Shown: positions 24,393-37,263, counted from the stretch's first letter. The stretch is DNA of 64,000 nucleotides from Humulus lupulus (GCF_963169125.1 NC_084802.1:27409107-27473106), one strand, 5' to 3'. Numbers and translations are program-made. Notes: a model not told the origin generated them from the sequence alone.

Positions 24393-27017
24393 ATGGCGTC
24401 CTCCTTCCTCACTATCCCCAAACCCTTCATTTGCCAGCCCAGCTCTCCTTCCCTCTCTAACCACAAGCTTCTTCCAGGTAAGTTAAAGCTCCCTTTTTAT
24501 TCTTCCTCAGTATATTTCTTTTCATTGCATATATATATATTTATATAAAATTCACGGTGTTCTTTAGGCTTGCGAAGAACCTCACTCAGAGTGTGTGCCA
24601 TTTCGAAGAAATGGGAACCCACCAAGGTGTGTGTTTAATCTATCCGTTTCTATTATATCCATAAAATTCCGTTTTTGCGTGTGTGTAGACCTACCATACT
24701 AATTATGTTTGATGGTAAATGAGTTGAAATTTTGATTTGAGGATAATTTTTGGGTGAAAATTGAAGTGGGTTTTGTTTATAACGTGATTTTAATACGTGG
24801 GTTGCAGGTTGTTCCGCAAGCTGATAGAGTCCTTGTTCGTCTTGAGGAGCTTCCTGAGGTAGACGGGTTACTTGTTCTCTCATTCATATTACCAATTGTT
24901 CTGAATTTTGTAAACTTTGGAATGTTAAACATTGAGGTCTAGTATTAACTTATTGAATACTCTTATTGCATAACGTACGTGCTACTTGATCTGTGTTTAA
25001 GAGTGATGTTTTTAAAAGCGAAATGAATGGTTGAAATATTTTCGAGATGGTTCTTAAGTTAATCTCCTTCATTATTTCATACGTTTAGAAACCAAAAGGA
25101 AGTTAATAGAAGAAAATTAAAATGTGGATTTCAACCCTGTAAAACTTTTAGTTGTGGATTTTCATGTCACTATGTTATTTTGGCTTGTAGTCTATTTTAA
25201 ACAATTTGGTTCTTTTTTATATTATTACTTACAAAAATATAGTTCTGATAACATCTTTTGGGTGGTCTAGTTGAATTGCTGAATGCTGACTCTTTCTGGA
25301 TTTAGGGTAAACACGTTAGAAAGATTGCGGTTCTAGTTCTCTTGCTGAAACATGTTGTCTTTCTTTTTTAATATGACTTACTAATTGTTATAAATCGGTG
25401 TTGTGTGGCTTTTGAGAGATATGTTTATAGCCTGTAGGATTTTTCGGAAGTTATATATACATTGACAAGGTTAAAAGTAAAACAAAATAGAATGAGGGTG
25501 CTTTTTGAGTTATTATTTGTTATGTTCTTCTATATCAAATGGATTAAATGCCAATAATATTTACACATTTCTACATTTTAGAAAGGCTTCCCAACATGTA
25601 TAGTTTATTCAAATCCATAATTGATTATTTGATCTCTCAACAGAAATCAGCTGGTGGAGTTTTACTGCCCAGATCAGCTGTGAAATTTGAGCGTTATCTT
25701 ATGGGAGAAGTAAGCAAAATCCTAACAATTTGTACTGTTTTCTGAATGCATTTGACATTTTATTGTTTTGGCTATCAGGCTACTCTATGTGACTACCTTT
25801 CTAGCTATGATAAACTTAAACATAAACTTCTTTTTTATTAACTGTACAAAATCAAATACTCAACCCAAATAAGTTACCACCATAATATTTCGCATCTTTA
25901 GTCTTATTAATAGTTCAGTAAGTAAATCGTTGTTCCTTTTGGCAAAGCATACACAGCTTGAATATCCTCCCGTCTTTGTGGATCCCAAAAGCTTTAATGA
26001 TCTCTAAAATAAAATTAAGAATTTTGGAATATTTTTTACAATCATTGTTGCAATTGTCTCAGATTCTTTCTGTTGGTAGTGACGTTGGGGAAGTGAAAGC
26101 TGGTTCAAAGGTGAGTATTTAAAACATAACCAGTGCGATAAATTAGAATACTGAAGAATATTGGCTCAAAATCTTGACGGAGTGAATGGTTGTCCTTTTG
26201 CAGGTTCTTTTCTCTGACATAAATGCTTTTGAGGTAAATAGTACCAAGTGAGATTGAAGTTTTCAAATAGCCCTTTCTAGTTTCAAGTTCAAGACATCAT
26301 TACTGTTTTCTTTATCATGATTTCTGTCATTTTTATTTTAATTTAAAAGCAATATCTAACATTAATTTAGTTGTAAACCTAAGGGTCTAGTTAAATGTGG
26401 TTTTAATCCCTCAATGATGAATATATAGCAAAAAGTTTCTATAAATCCTGTAGATTACGGGGTTTGGCTGTTGATCCAGCCACAAATTTTGAACACGAGC
26501 CCACTAAGCGGGTTCAGAGGATTTCTTGACTATGAGATCATGTATACATGTATAAGTATTCAACTTTGCCGTGATAAACCTTACAAAATTCTTTTCTCAT
26601 GCACCTACTAAGTGGATAACCAGAAGTGTCAAGCTTCCCAAACATAGTAAACTTGCAAAGTTGTAAGGTTTGGTGGTGACCCGACCCCAGTTTTTGAACT
26701 TGAACCCGTGCGCTCAGCTGGTATTGAGATTGTAGTATAATTTTCAAAGCTAGTAGTGTATGCGTCCATATAAATTGTGTATCCTTGGATAAGCAAGTAT
26801 AAAACGCACTTGCACATCCAAGTGGCAATATGGTCAAGTAGAATGATTAAACTCTCAGTAGGTTTATTGCTCCTGCTATGAGATTGCTCCATCTGTTTAT
26901 CTTAATATTGATATTTAATATTAATGAGGTTGGTTTTGTATCAATCAGGTGGATTTGGGATCGGACTCAAAGCATTGCTTCTGCAAAGAGAGTGACTTAT
27001 TGGCTGTGGTTGAATAG
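24393..27017 (+). CDS. CPN10: 10 kDa chaperonin, chloroplastic (GroES type)
   Basis: Plastid co-chaperonin that caps the Cpn60 ring during ATP-driven folding of stromal proteins. Seven exons: 24393-24477, 24568-24626, 24808-24858, 25644-25709, 26063-26110, 26204-26233 and 26949-27017. All introns are GT-AG and the joined frame closes at TAG, giving 135 residues. Residues 1 to about 45 are rich in Ser and Leu and free of acidic residues, as a plastid transit peptide should be. The Cpn10 core follows: VVPQADRVLVRLEELPE, the flexible loop KSAGGVLLP that contacts Cpn60, then VLFSDINAFEVD, ending in KESDLLAVVE. One Cpn10 domain only, so it is not the double-domain Cpn20. ATG at 24393 is the first in frame and opens MASSF, usual for this family. 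Intron 6 (715 bp) holds a decayed repeat. Identification is very secure. Confidence 0.96.
26400..26900. repeat. Degenerate repeat inside CPN10 intron 6
   Basis: Two diverged stretches share a GGTTTGG...GATCCAGCC/GACCCGACC...TTTTGAAC pattern (about 26460-26520 and 26668-26720). They look like pieces of an inserted, decayed element. Its class cannot be set. It lies between the sixth and seventh exons and leaves the splice sites intact. Confidence 0.35.
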
Positions 27018-28289
27018 GGTTATGAGGCTCTTTTGGGAATCACATAGCCATATTGAACTTTTTATGTGTTTTCTAGCGAACTTGGCATAGAAGTAGAGGT
27101 AGTCAAATGAAACCAGTTCAGTTCCTCAGGTTTCATTTCATGGACGAGTTTGTAGTATTCATTTTTGTAAACCGTTATTGTATTTGCTTTGGACTTGAAT
27201 TAAATGGTCGAAAGAGAGGTTTTGGAAGGTATAATAATGAAAACCCCATATGTTATAAGTTTCTCAAGTCAAAGTGATCTAAATGGTTTAAGTCCAAATG
27301 AACTTATTATTTGTATTTTTTTTAAGGTTAAATTAGACAGCAATCTTGTTTTAAGGCTAATTGTCATTGATCAGAATGATTCGGTCCTCAATCTTAAAGT
27401 GGAAAATAAGCCAAAGCACATTCGTGCTAAAATGTGAAGATTTGATTAGTTATTTTGAATTGGTGTAAAAAAATTTTTTATTAACATTTTAATTAACATT
27501 TGATAATACAGATTAATTATAATTTTTATATCAAATTTTAATTAACATTTGATAATGATTAATTATTTTGAAAATAAAATCACTATGCTTGGTCTTATTG
27601 TTTTAATTTATTACTAAATTTCTTTTGAACTTATGAAAGTGTTAAAATAACTATCTATTATTTTAAATAATCAAAAAGGTGTTTTCCCATCTTCTAGTTA
27701 AGGTAAAAATATTATTATCTAAAATTGATACATTTATTTATTTATTAAAAAATATTTTATAAAACTGATTAACAAAAGTTATAATTTAAAATAAATCAAA
27801 TCCAAAATATAATAAAATTTTTATTGGGTGCTTTTCTGGTGCATCTCACTTTTAGTGTATCAAATCAATGTAATTTTTTTTATGATTGTATAGTTTAATT
27901 ATTTAAAGTATTTATAAATTTTGACGAAAAATAATTTATAGTAATAAAATAAATTTCGTATAAAAATAATTATATGTGTAATAAATTATATAAAATATAA
28001 TTTTATTAATATAGATTATTTAGAATTTTTTAAAAATTTACAAATCATACTAATAATTACGTGTACACAATCATTAAAAATAAAATAAAAATTGTGCCAA
28101 AATTATCGAAACAGGGAAATCAAGAGGAGCGGAGGTGTACCGAATGCCTTAAAAATTATTATTATTAATAATAAAAAGACAGAGAGACCCTTTGTGTAAA
28201 ATTTTCTAACAGTAAAACCTCAGTAAAAGCCCTAACCCCTTTTCCTCCCCTTAATATTGTCGTCCCACTTTTATCTTCTCTTCTCTTCA
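27018..28289. other. Intergenic region between CPN10 and NFD6
   Basis: The first 150-200 bp probably form the CPN10 3' UTR. After 27450 the sequence is AT-rich, with a short direct repeat (TTTTAATTAACATTTGATAAT near 27485 and 27535). The last 100 bp, from about 28190, are the likely NFD6 promoter and 5' UTR. The ORF at 27204-27437 has no recognisable domain and I do not call it. Confidence 0.55.
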
Positions 28290-30069
28290 ATGGCTTCTCG
28301 GCTTAGATCTCTTTCGAAGCCAGCACACTCTTTATTCAAATCCGCCACGGCGAAATCCGTCCCTAACGTCAGACCCACCCCTTCTCTTACCAGCATCCGC
28401 TCTTCTCTCTCGGTTTCAAGGCAAGCAATTTTGTTTAATTTTGGGCAATGGTGGTCTCCAAAGGCAGCTTTGTCAATTGAATTCCTCTAAGTCACCATAA
28501 TGTTAATCATTGAAACTTTGAATGCAGGTCATTTCCTCAGTTGGGTTGTGTTCAATCTCTGCTCCCTCTTCACTCGGCGATTTCTTCTGCTCGCCTCACC
28601 TCGTGTCTCGCCATCGACTCGTCAAGCTCAAGATCTTTGTCTCAGGGTATGCTTAATGCCCCTGGAGTTTGATATCTCTAAGGTTTTACTCTAATTATTT
28701 GATAAAACAGTATATTGTAGCTTACCCTTTATGCTGGTATTAGTTTAACAGATTAGCTTTCAATCAAACATTTATTGTTGAATACCATTGTGATTTCCTG
28801 CTTGGCTGATGTAACAATTTTAGCAATTGACTTAGTATTGCGTGAAAGTAGAAGGCAACTCAACTCGCCCAGTCCCAGTCCGGGCCATCAGTCATGTTAT
28901 CTATTTTTTTTAATAATACACTTACTTGACTATAACTATATTAATGTCCGCTTCGATTTTATTTTGTAGGTCACCACTCTTTGTTTTTAAAATTAATGAA
29001 ATTAAACCATTGTAGTGGATTTCACATATTTATCTTGAATTCTGAACTAAAGAGATTTAAACTTGCCATTATGCCTCTTGTGAGCAACAATGTGAGTCAA
29101 GGACAACACGAATGTGATTGAGATTGACATCATACATGTTATTTTTCTTCTTTTAGGGCTTATTTGGTTTACAAATTGATTGCTCGTCACTCTTTGTGTG
29201 TGTAATATAGAGAAAAAATGGTGGGTCTATGGTTTGTTCACAAGAAGAGTAATTCAAAAGCTCAAGCTTACTGTTAGCTACGAAAATAGATAGTTTCAAA
29301 TAGTCAGGCACGTAGTTTGTTCTCACAAAATTTGATTTGAGTCCCTCCTAAGTACCTACTTAACAATTAGGCCCTTGTTGCGCTTCACTTATGCTAGGTT
29401 TGGTAAGGGACACAAGGGGCAGGGGTAGTTTTGAAATTGGAATTTATTGTAATGGGGAGGGTACTTTAGTCTTTAGTCCTTACTGAGTTGGTTATGTGAA
29501 GGCATATAGGGGTGTTAGTGCTGAGTAGGAAGTCATGCATGAATTCAGTAGTAACTCATTGCATCTTGGAGAGCCTCAGGTCTCTTGAAATCCTGTAGAA
29601 ACTCTTTTTTTGGCCATTTCAATAATAGCTTCCTTCCTGTTTTCTCTTCAATTGTTGCCCATTTTGGTCATCTCTTCTGTGATAGGCATTGTTGCTAACT
29701 TCTAACAAGTACTAACTTTTGTCTAGCTTTATTTTTGAAAGCCAAAACCACTACGAATCTATTCTTACCAACATTTCTTGTTTTGTTTGAATTCCTTGCA
29801 ATGTTATTTTTGTAATTTATTGGCTCCAGCATTTTTTGTAATTTATTGATACCGTTTGTTCTATAAATCATTTGTATTGTAATGCCTCTAGTCCAGTCTT
29901 CGGTAAAGAATTGGGATGAGAAGATACTACTAATTTTACAATTTAAGATGCCCAAGTAATACTGCATTATACTTAATTTAGATTGTTCCAATAGTATTGC
30001 TAGAGTTTGTAAACTGATTAAAAACTGTATGCTTCTTTTTCAGAATTGGGTCTTAGTGTGCCGCGATAA
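28290..30069 (+). CDS. NFD6: NUCLEAR FUSION DEFECTIVE 6-like organellar protein
   Basis: Small plant protein of mitochondria and/or plastids; the Arabidopsis family member was named for failed polar nuclear fusion in the female gametophyte. Three exons, 28290-28420, 28528-28646 and 30044-30069, give 91 residues ending ELGLSVPR. The N-terminus MASRLRSLSKPAHSLFKS is basic and Ser-rich, typical of organelle targeting. The core SFPQLGCVQSLLPLHSAISS and the SRSLSQ tail are family hallmarks. The start is the ATG at 28290, which opens the family's MASRLRSL. Intron 1 (107 bp) has a GC donor (AAG/GCAAGC) with AG acceptor; using that donor is the only way I found to keep the frame. Intron 2 is 1397 bp. 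If intron 2 is retained, the tail becomes SLSQGMLNAPGV and stops. The molecular function of the family is not known to me. Confidence 0.9.
28647..30043 (+). other. NFD6 intron 2, long, with shared repeat
   Basis: GT-AG intron of 1397 bp. Near 29690 it contains AACTTCTAACAAGTACTAAC, which recurs at about 37396, so both places share a dispersed repeat. The region 29395-29690 looks like foreign repeat sequence, but I cannot assign a family. No coding region. Confidence 0.5.
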
Positions 30070-31598
30070 GAGATTGCAGCTGAGGTAGCAGAAGAAGATA
30101 GAGGTTGGTAGATCTCATCAGAGTTAAAGCTTCGCATGTTAGATGTCGTTTTCATCATCTCTTGAATTACTTTTCATGGGTCCCTGGAGCCAGGGATATG
30201 CATAGCATAGCAGCAAGAATTCAATTTTCTGATTCATTTTGTTGCTACAATTTGCTAGAGTATTTTTTTCCACACTATGTTTTCCTCTCAATTCTCTCAT
30301 TACCATCAATTTATCAGTATATCAAACGCAAAGTTTAGTTAATAAAATATTTTTTAAAAAATTATCATTTTAGTTTTTCTTACTTTTGTTATTGGATTCT
30401 GGATTTTAAAATTTGTGTTGCCTTGTGTACATAGGATCCTGCACTACAGATTCTTTGACCAATGCATTATTTTTTCTCTATTTATATCTTATTTACAAGT
30501 CACCATTGATCGGAGTGATTCATGAACTCTACTCTTATCAAATTCATGCTTCATCTTTATTCTTCAATACATACATGAAGGAATGCAAATTATAAGATGT
30601 ACTTAGCCACGTGTCAAACATAGACATCTTCAACAGATAATGAACAAAAAAATTGCACTACAGTATTACTTTATAAGTAAACAATCCTCAAGTTAGGAGT
30701 GTTCGTGGTGCGAGCGGTGTATTTTTTTGGCTAATTTATTAGACCGCATCGCAGGTACGATTTGAGCAATTTTCCAAATTGCAGACCGCACACAGACCTC
30801 AAACTACACTACAAAAATGCGTTGCAGTGCAGTGTGGACGGTTTTTACCTATCGTCAAATAATTTAATAATTAATAAAAATTCATAATAAAGCTCATATT
30901 TAAAGATTGTTTAACAAAATCAATAAATATACAACAAATTAATGAACTTTTAACAAAACAATAAAAAAAAAAACTAACTAATAATATAGAAATATAGATT
31001 TTGATTATGGAAGAATACATTTAAGTTGAAATAGAATCTGTCAGCATTCATGAAACATTTCAATATATATATAATGATTTGATATGGTACGGTCAGGCAA
31101 AAATGCAAACCGCAACGTAAAAGATTCCAAACTGCAAATTGCTTGACAGTGTGGGCAGTTTTTGTGGTGGACAGTCAAGTTGCGCGACGAAATGGGTAGG
31201 TTGATGAGAAAAGAGAGTTTGAGTACATTTTAGAAAATGCTTTTTGTGTTCGAAGCTCTTTCTTGGATTTTAGTTGTTATAGTTAAGGAGGTTATGTATG
31301 TATTATATCACCAACAGCATCAACCTGTAGGTGATTTAAGAACCTGGTCAGGCATTTACCTATACAACATCGTTAACCCCTTACATATTCAAAATACCAA
31401 CTTTCGATTTTTAATGCCAAAATACTGTATTTCAAAATTTACAAAAGTGCCCATGTTGCATGTTTCCAACTTCACAACATACGTGTTTCAAAACTTGCTC
31501 TCTTGACCACAAAAATAGCAAAAGATTTGGAGTTTAACTTGAGCTGTATTCTAGGCGTTAGTGCAAGTATCAAGTTTCCATGTACAGAATTCTCTAGC
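30070..31598. other. NFD6 3' region and intergenic sequence with a hAT-like scrap
   Basis: The NFD6 3' UTR probably occupies the first few hundred bases. From about 30693 to 31200 the sequence has GTGTTCGTGGTGCGAGCGG, then repeated CCGCA and GTGCGG-like motifs, resembling non-autonomous hAT-type elements. Its right terminal repeat is not recognisable, so it is truncated. No gene is called here. Confidence 0.45.
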
Positions 31599-34500
31599 TC
31601 AGCTTTCATAATCTGAATCTGGTACAACAATAGAGTCCATAGCTGAGTTATGGGTCGGTCTTTGTCTTGATATATTCTTCGTTCCCAAGTTTCTGTGTTC
31701 CATAGAAGGATGGGCAGTGCCTCCAGCCAGCCTAGTACTCCAACGTGCACCGAAGGGACGGTTCTCCTTCCTGCTTACTTCAGAAGTGGCTGAGTCTCTA
31801 CAGCCGCTATCATCAACATCCTCTTTGCCACTATAATCGTCATCACTACCATCATCCTTGAGCATAGCTATATCCACATTTGAATCTTCAACATTATCAT
31901 CCTTAGTGCAGAACCTTTTAGGGAAAGGGTCTTCTGGGTCTGTCTCGCTCTCTGAAGCAATCTCGCTACCCTCTCTTTCTTTCCTTCGCTCTTTGGGACT
32001 TGTCCTCTTTCTGAACCACATGAATTTAACGACAGTAGTAAAACTTTGTATACAGAAGTAAATAAGCACTAAGCAGATTCTTCTAAAATATATTTCCAGA
32101 GAAACATGCTGAACAAAAAAGCAGTGAAAAACTGGTACCAAAACCAAAAGTCTAACAATAATTTAAATTGTGAAATAATGCCATTCCCCCAGCAAACAGG
32201 GAAGAAAAACCATTTATAACATCCTTGCCGTAAAACCAATATCATGTAGATATCTTGGAAACTTTAGCTCTGAAATAAGATACTGATGAATTGCACATCG
32301 TACCATTGGCTATCCTATTTTCTCATTTATTACCGCGCTGCATATATTTCTTAACAGTATCTATGGTATTTCTATCATATAATATGCCTATCATATAATA
32401 TGCCCAAGCTAAAAAATAGAGATCCTACAGATGATTAATGAGACAGGGAAAAAGTCTTACGTCGTTTGTTGTATAGCCTCCTTCATCATCCGATCATAGT
32501 CATCTGCACATTTTGAGACAAGGGTATATTATATAGCACTAAAGAAAACTTTCAAAGAAACAAGACTATAAGGCACTGATCAATCAATATATCATATGTG
32601 TACGTATGTATACAAATGTCATAAGAAAGGAAGACGAAGATCAAGAAATGTCATCCAAATGACAGAAACAATTGAGCCAAAAAACAAATTGTCCATGAAA
32701 AATTTCTCCATCTGATTAAAGAAAGAAATTCAAGATACAATATGGAACGTAAAGGCAATATTTAATTCCATCAGATCTCCAGAACAATGTCCAGTAAATA
32801 TGAAAGTCTATAATTAGATTATGATATTCCGCCAACATGCAGCATATATCACGAGCTAGGAAAAGTGGGAAGATTATGCAGCTCACCAAATGTGTAATTG
32901 ACAGGCCTAAGGGTGCGACATGAGCGAGTAACTCTAGCACCGGCACCAGTACTAGCAAGGAAACTTCTTCCATCATTCAGAAGCATATTTTTCCTTTGTT
33001 TCCTTTTTATTGCCTGTTCTTTATTCTGTAAGGCCAAAACCAAAGTTGTCAGTGTACACACCAATAACTAATTAAGAGGAAGGCTGCTCTTTCTTTATTG
33101 TCCTTCGGAGAAATAGTTTGTCCGTTTTTGTATTTTTCAAGTTATTTGTTGATTCAATGTACTCTCCGATATGAACTGAATTGCTAACATTTTCACAGCA
33201 AAGTAGGAAAGTACAAAACTAGGAAGTTTACCTTCTGAATTTTCTCAAGAACAGGAATAGCATCAGTTTTGAGAGTCCTACCAACAGCAGCCAATGCTAC
33301 AACCTTGCTCGATGAGAATTCATCCTGCAATTTCCGGGAAAAGAAACTAAATGATTGGGTTCTAGTCTGATATTAGAAAGAAATTTGGACTCACTGCAAC
33401 TTTGCGAAATTCCTCTAGATTGGTTGCCAGCGTTTCCCACTGGTTACAGGTTGGGAACGAAGACTCTCTCCCAATAGATCTTTTCTTTCTTTCAAATGCA
33501 GTTACTTCTCTGTATAATCTATATCCAACTATTTTATTCCCATCATACCTACCATGACAAGCACGAATCATTAGAATTCAATAAAACAGGTTAACCAACA
33601 CAAATAAGCATTACCAAAACGAAGTGCTTTTCCCATCTCCTCCTATCTTATCTTTACGGAAAGAAGAAATTTGGGTCCCTTGTTTCAGAGCATCATTAAG
33701 ATAAGCCACTGCATCATCTTGCTGCAAACCAAAAGGGCGACTTTTCTCATCAATAAACCAGAAAACATAGGATAAAAAAGGAAAACGAAAATATCGTTGG
33801 AAAGAAAGAAAGGTGGGGAAGTAGAATATGTAATACATCAGCCCGTATTTCACAAAGCGCTTTTAAGGTCAGTAAACGCTTAATAGGATCGAGTCCTTTG
33901 TATCTAGGGATCTCCTCTCTGCACAAACAGCAATTGTGAAAAAATCACGATCACTATCACTCCCCAAATAAGCAATTGTGAAAAAATCACTATCTCTATC
34001 ACTCCCCAAATAAGCAATTGTGAAAAATTCATGCATACCCTTTAGCTGCCACAATTGGAATGTCCCCTTCAGCAACCTGAAAAGAAAATACGGGTTGTAA
34101 CAAGTTGTTAACATTTCACCATGGGAGTAAATCAGTAAAGTTAGTAACTTTATGCTGAATAATGACAGATACCCATGGCCACCACGGAGAAAGCTTCTTA
34201 CAAAGCACAGTGACCCACGCATCATCAGAACCATCCAATGTTTTACTCACAGGCGGTATCCCCTGTTAATTAGAATCCAAGTTATGTAAAAATATAAATA
34301 TGTAAATATATATATATATAAATATATGTTTATAAAAATACAAATACATAAGGCTAGCATCAATACAAATACCTATAAACCAACCAACAAACAAAAAAAG
34401 ATAAGTTTTTTAATTTAAATTTGTAGTTTCAAGCAAGCAGAGATGGAAAGAACCTTCAAAAGAATAATGTGGAGCTTAGCAAGCGAACTATCAGGGCATA

Positions 34501-34866
34501 TCAAACCCGTCTCTATCTCTTCCGCCGATATCTGCAAATCCTTACCGATTACTGGCTCAAAAACCTGAAAAGTGAAATCGCAACAAGCTCACAATCCCGA
34601 AGACTGCCTCTTCCATTGATTTGATAGTCATCCATTAAAAAAGATAAAGTAGAGTCGCAAATTTAAGGCCATGAAGGACAAAGTAAGGAAGATAATAAGA
34701 ACCGTACGGTCAAGAAATTGAGAACGGAAGCAAGTTCCCATCGTCCACGCAACTCCGCAACCTCAGGTTTCGGAACACACTTTTCGCCTTCTTCCTCGTC
34801 ATCTAAGACCACGTTCTCTTTCTTCGCTCGCCGGTCCTCTCCTCCAGCTGAAGCACAAATAGCCAT
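31599..34866 (-). CDS. DDR4: DDT domain-containing protein, DDR4-like
   Basis: Probable nuclear accessory subunit of ISWI-type chromatin remodelling complexes; plant DDT proteins bind CHR11/CHR17 ATPases. Eleven exons on the minus strand: 34866-34708, 34564-34454, 34262-34173, 34076-34039, 33918-33837, 33721-33615, 33548-33395, 33324-33232, 33025-32887, 32503-32461 and 32010-31599. All introns are GT-AG and every phase fits, giving 475 residues. The DDT-like domain spans about residues 40-105 (RGRWELASVLNFLT, then EEIETGLICPDSSLAKLHIILL). A KR-rich stretch lies at about 283-290, a conserved-looking VTRSCRTLRPVNYTF block at about 310-324, an acidic Ser-rich low-complexity tail after 360, and GARWSTRLAG near the end. 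The start ATG has a good context (GCCATGG). Of the DDT-related proteins DDR4 fits best by length and layout; the exact paralogue is inferred. Confidence 0.87.
33929..34038. repeat. Tandem repeat filling DDR4 intron 4
   Basis: A unit of about 42 bp beginning AGCAATTGTGAAAAA occurs at 33929-33970 and 33971-34012, with a partial third copy at 34013-34038. It makes up nearly all of the 120-bp intron (33919-34038) without touching the splice sites. Confidence 0.9.
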
Positions 34867-35197
34867 GGCGCTGGCTGGTGCGTGAACTCGGAAAAAGCAA
34901 AAATGTCGGAGTCGGAGAAGGAGAAGGAAATATGGGAGGGGTGGGAGAACCAGAAGTTGAAAGATCAAGTTTTTACTTGTTTGTTTTATTTAGGGGTTTT
35001 CCCGCCTAAATGTTTTTACCTGAGACGGTGGTTAAGACTTGAATACTATTTCACTAGGGTTAACTTCGGCTATGGATCTAGGATGACTTTTTTTGTGAGA
35101 GATAATACATAAGAAAATATTTTACTAAAATTTAATAAGTTGCCTTTTTTTAATATTTTAAAAAAAAATATATTCAATTATTCTAAATTTTATAAAT
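34867..35197. promoter_or_regulatory. DDR4 upstream region
   Basis: About 330 bp between the DDR4 start codon and the Mutator-like element. It must hold the 5' UTR and proximal promoter. No clear TATA box is seen in the expected place on the minus strand. The role is inferred from position only. Confidence 0.45.
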
Positions 35198-37263
35198 GGG
35201 GCTTTATACAGTCCCTCACTTTGAATTGAGGTTTCACATCCCTCATATAGGACAATTTTTTTTTTACTTTGATAGGTTATTTTTTTTCCTTTTGACCTAG
35301 AAGAACCGGTTTTCTTACAAGAAGTTATAGAAATAATATTTTAATAATAGCTTTTAAATTTTGTTTCTTGCTTGATTTATATTTTTTATACTATTGCTGT
35401 ACTATTGAGGGTCAATAAACTAATTTCATGATTTATGATTTTTTTGTTCAAATGTATCTACCTTGAATGGAAATGTATTTTTTAGAATGTGGATTGTATT
35501 TGGCAGGTCGTTGAGTTGGCACAGAAGCTAGGAAGAGGATCTTTATGATGCAGTTTCATTTTCAAGGCTTTCTCCATTCTATAAACTGATTATACCTATT
35601 GGTTTACCATCTTTGAGTACAAGTAAGCATGCAATACTATCACGAATTCATTATCTCTCCTTATTTTGTGTCATTTTCATTTTATCAAGTTGTAGTTTAC
35701 TATTATTGGTACTGGATTATCTTGTATTTTTTGTTATCTAAATGTTATTTTGTGTCTTCATTAATTCTTAAATTATAAACGTTCTAGTGGATTTTATAAT
35801 TTAATATCTTCCTTTATTTAAAAAGTATGTCAGTAGAAAGGTAGTCCAAAGCTTGGAAGAGGTTGTAGCGACACGATCAGGACCTGGCAGCTAGCGGATC
35901 AACTGACATGGTACTAATGTAGAAGACGGGCAATGTCATTTTAGATTTTCAGTGAGCATCTTTAGTTTCAGATTATTCGGTTTGGGTCGGAGGATCCGAA
36001 GTGGAAATCAATGTGTATTTGATTAAAGTATAAAGAGATAGTCATATTTGCCATCAGGGTTTTGAGAGTAATAGTCATGAATTTTGAGCTCCAATTGAAT
36101 TGGGTTGTTCTTGTAAGACTGATTTAGTTGCTGTTAACAAGAATTGTGCTTAGGCTTGGTTCAAAATTGTGCTTAGACTGATTTAGCATTTTTGTTTCAT
36201 ATTTTTGTAACATTAATTTTATTTGTTGATCATATGAGTTTAATAAAGGGTTTAATGAGTAACTATTTTGATTTGCTTTTACAAAAATTGATATTATTAT
36301 TGAAAGATGTAGAATTACACAATCATTTTACCTAGTTTTAGTTTCTAAAATATCAATATTGTAGGATGGAACCAAAAAATTAGAACACTCCAATTTTGTT
36401 CATATAGACAGAAATTTTTTGCTTAATAATGGGATAAGGTAAAGAAGATTACGTCAAACAAAAAATTGGAAGAAAAAGAAATGTCTTGGTCATGTCTTTA
36501 AGTGCATTTTCCTTCTTTTTTATTTTTTAGTTTCTTGTTTAAGGTTCATCTATTTGTTTAGCACAAAATTATGCACTATGTAACTTTAATCCCTCTATAA
36601 ATACCTTTGATGCCTGCACAAAATGCAGAAAAACACAGCACAGGATCCCAAACACACACACGAAATGAAGGAACAAAAATATTTATTTATTTTTTTGGGT
36701 GAAATTTTGACCTCATCTGAGATTTGATATTGAGTCCTAGAACCTTGATAGAAAGAATGACATGATCTTGCAATTGGGTTCTTCTTGATTAGGGTCTCCA
36801 ATGAAAGAGGAAAGTATAAAAGCTTCACAAACGGCGGTCAATTACTTAATTTGAGCTCATGAGCGATCATGGATAAAGTTAGTTTGTCATGTTCAATGGG
36901 ATTGTTTACTGATAGATAGATTAAAAAATGTGGATGGCTGCCATTGAGGTGAGGAGAGAGAAGGAAATAGACCAACAAATGTGATGATCAGTCGTTCTTG
37001 ATAGTGAGAGAGTGGTTGTCGTTGTGGTGAGGAGAGAGAGACCATTGGTTGACAAATTTTATACCTTATTTTAATAGAAAATAGTACAAAAACAGTAAAT
37101 TTAGATAAGTTACCAGTTTTCAATTTTTCATTTACCTTGCTTTAATTTGGACGAATATCAACCATTAGATACCAAAAAAGTCAATTTCTATTCAATCCAA
37201 TGGTTATAGTATTCTTGAAGTTTCACATCCCTCAAAATGAAGTGAGGGACTTCATAATTGGCC
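35198..37263. mobile_element. Mutator-like element with 9-bp target duplication
   Basis: The perfect 9-bp duplication TTTATAAAT flanks it (35189-35197 and 37264-37272). The ends are imperfect inverted repeats: the left has AGTCCCTCACTTTGA and TTTCACATCCCTCA, and the right read in reverse has AAGTCCCTCACTTCAT and GAGGGATGTGAAACT. Nine-base duplications are typical of MULEs. No transposase is found in its 2066 bp, so it is non-autonomous. The interior has splice-like pieces (for example GCAG before GTCGTTGAGTTGGC at about 35506), which might be captured exons, but I recognise no gene. Confidence 0.85.

Noticed and set aside
24754..24942. ORF of 62 aa in the CPN10 region
   Set aside because: Runs through exon 3 into intron 3; only 24808-24858 is coding, in the spliced gene.
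31858..32061. Plus-strand ORF of 67 aa
   Set aside because: Antisense shadow of the last DDR4 exon.
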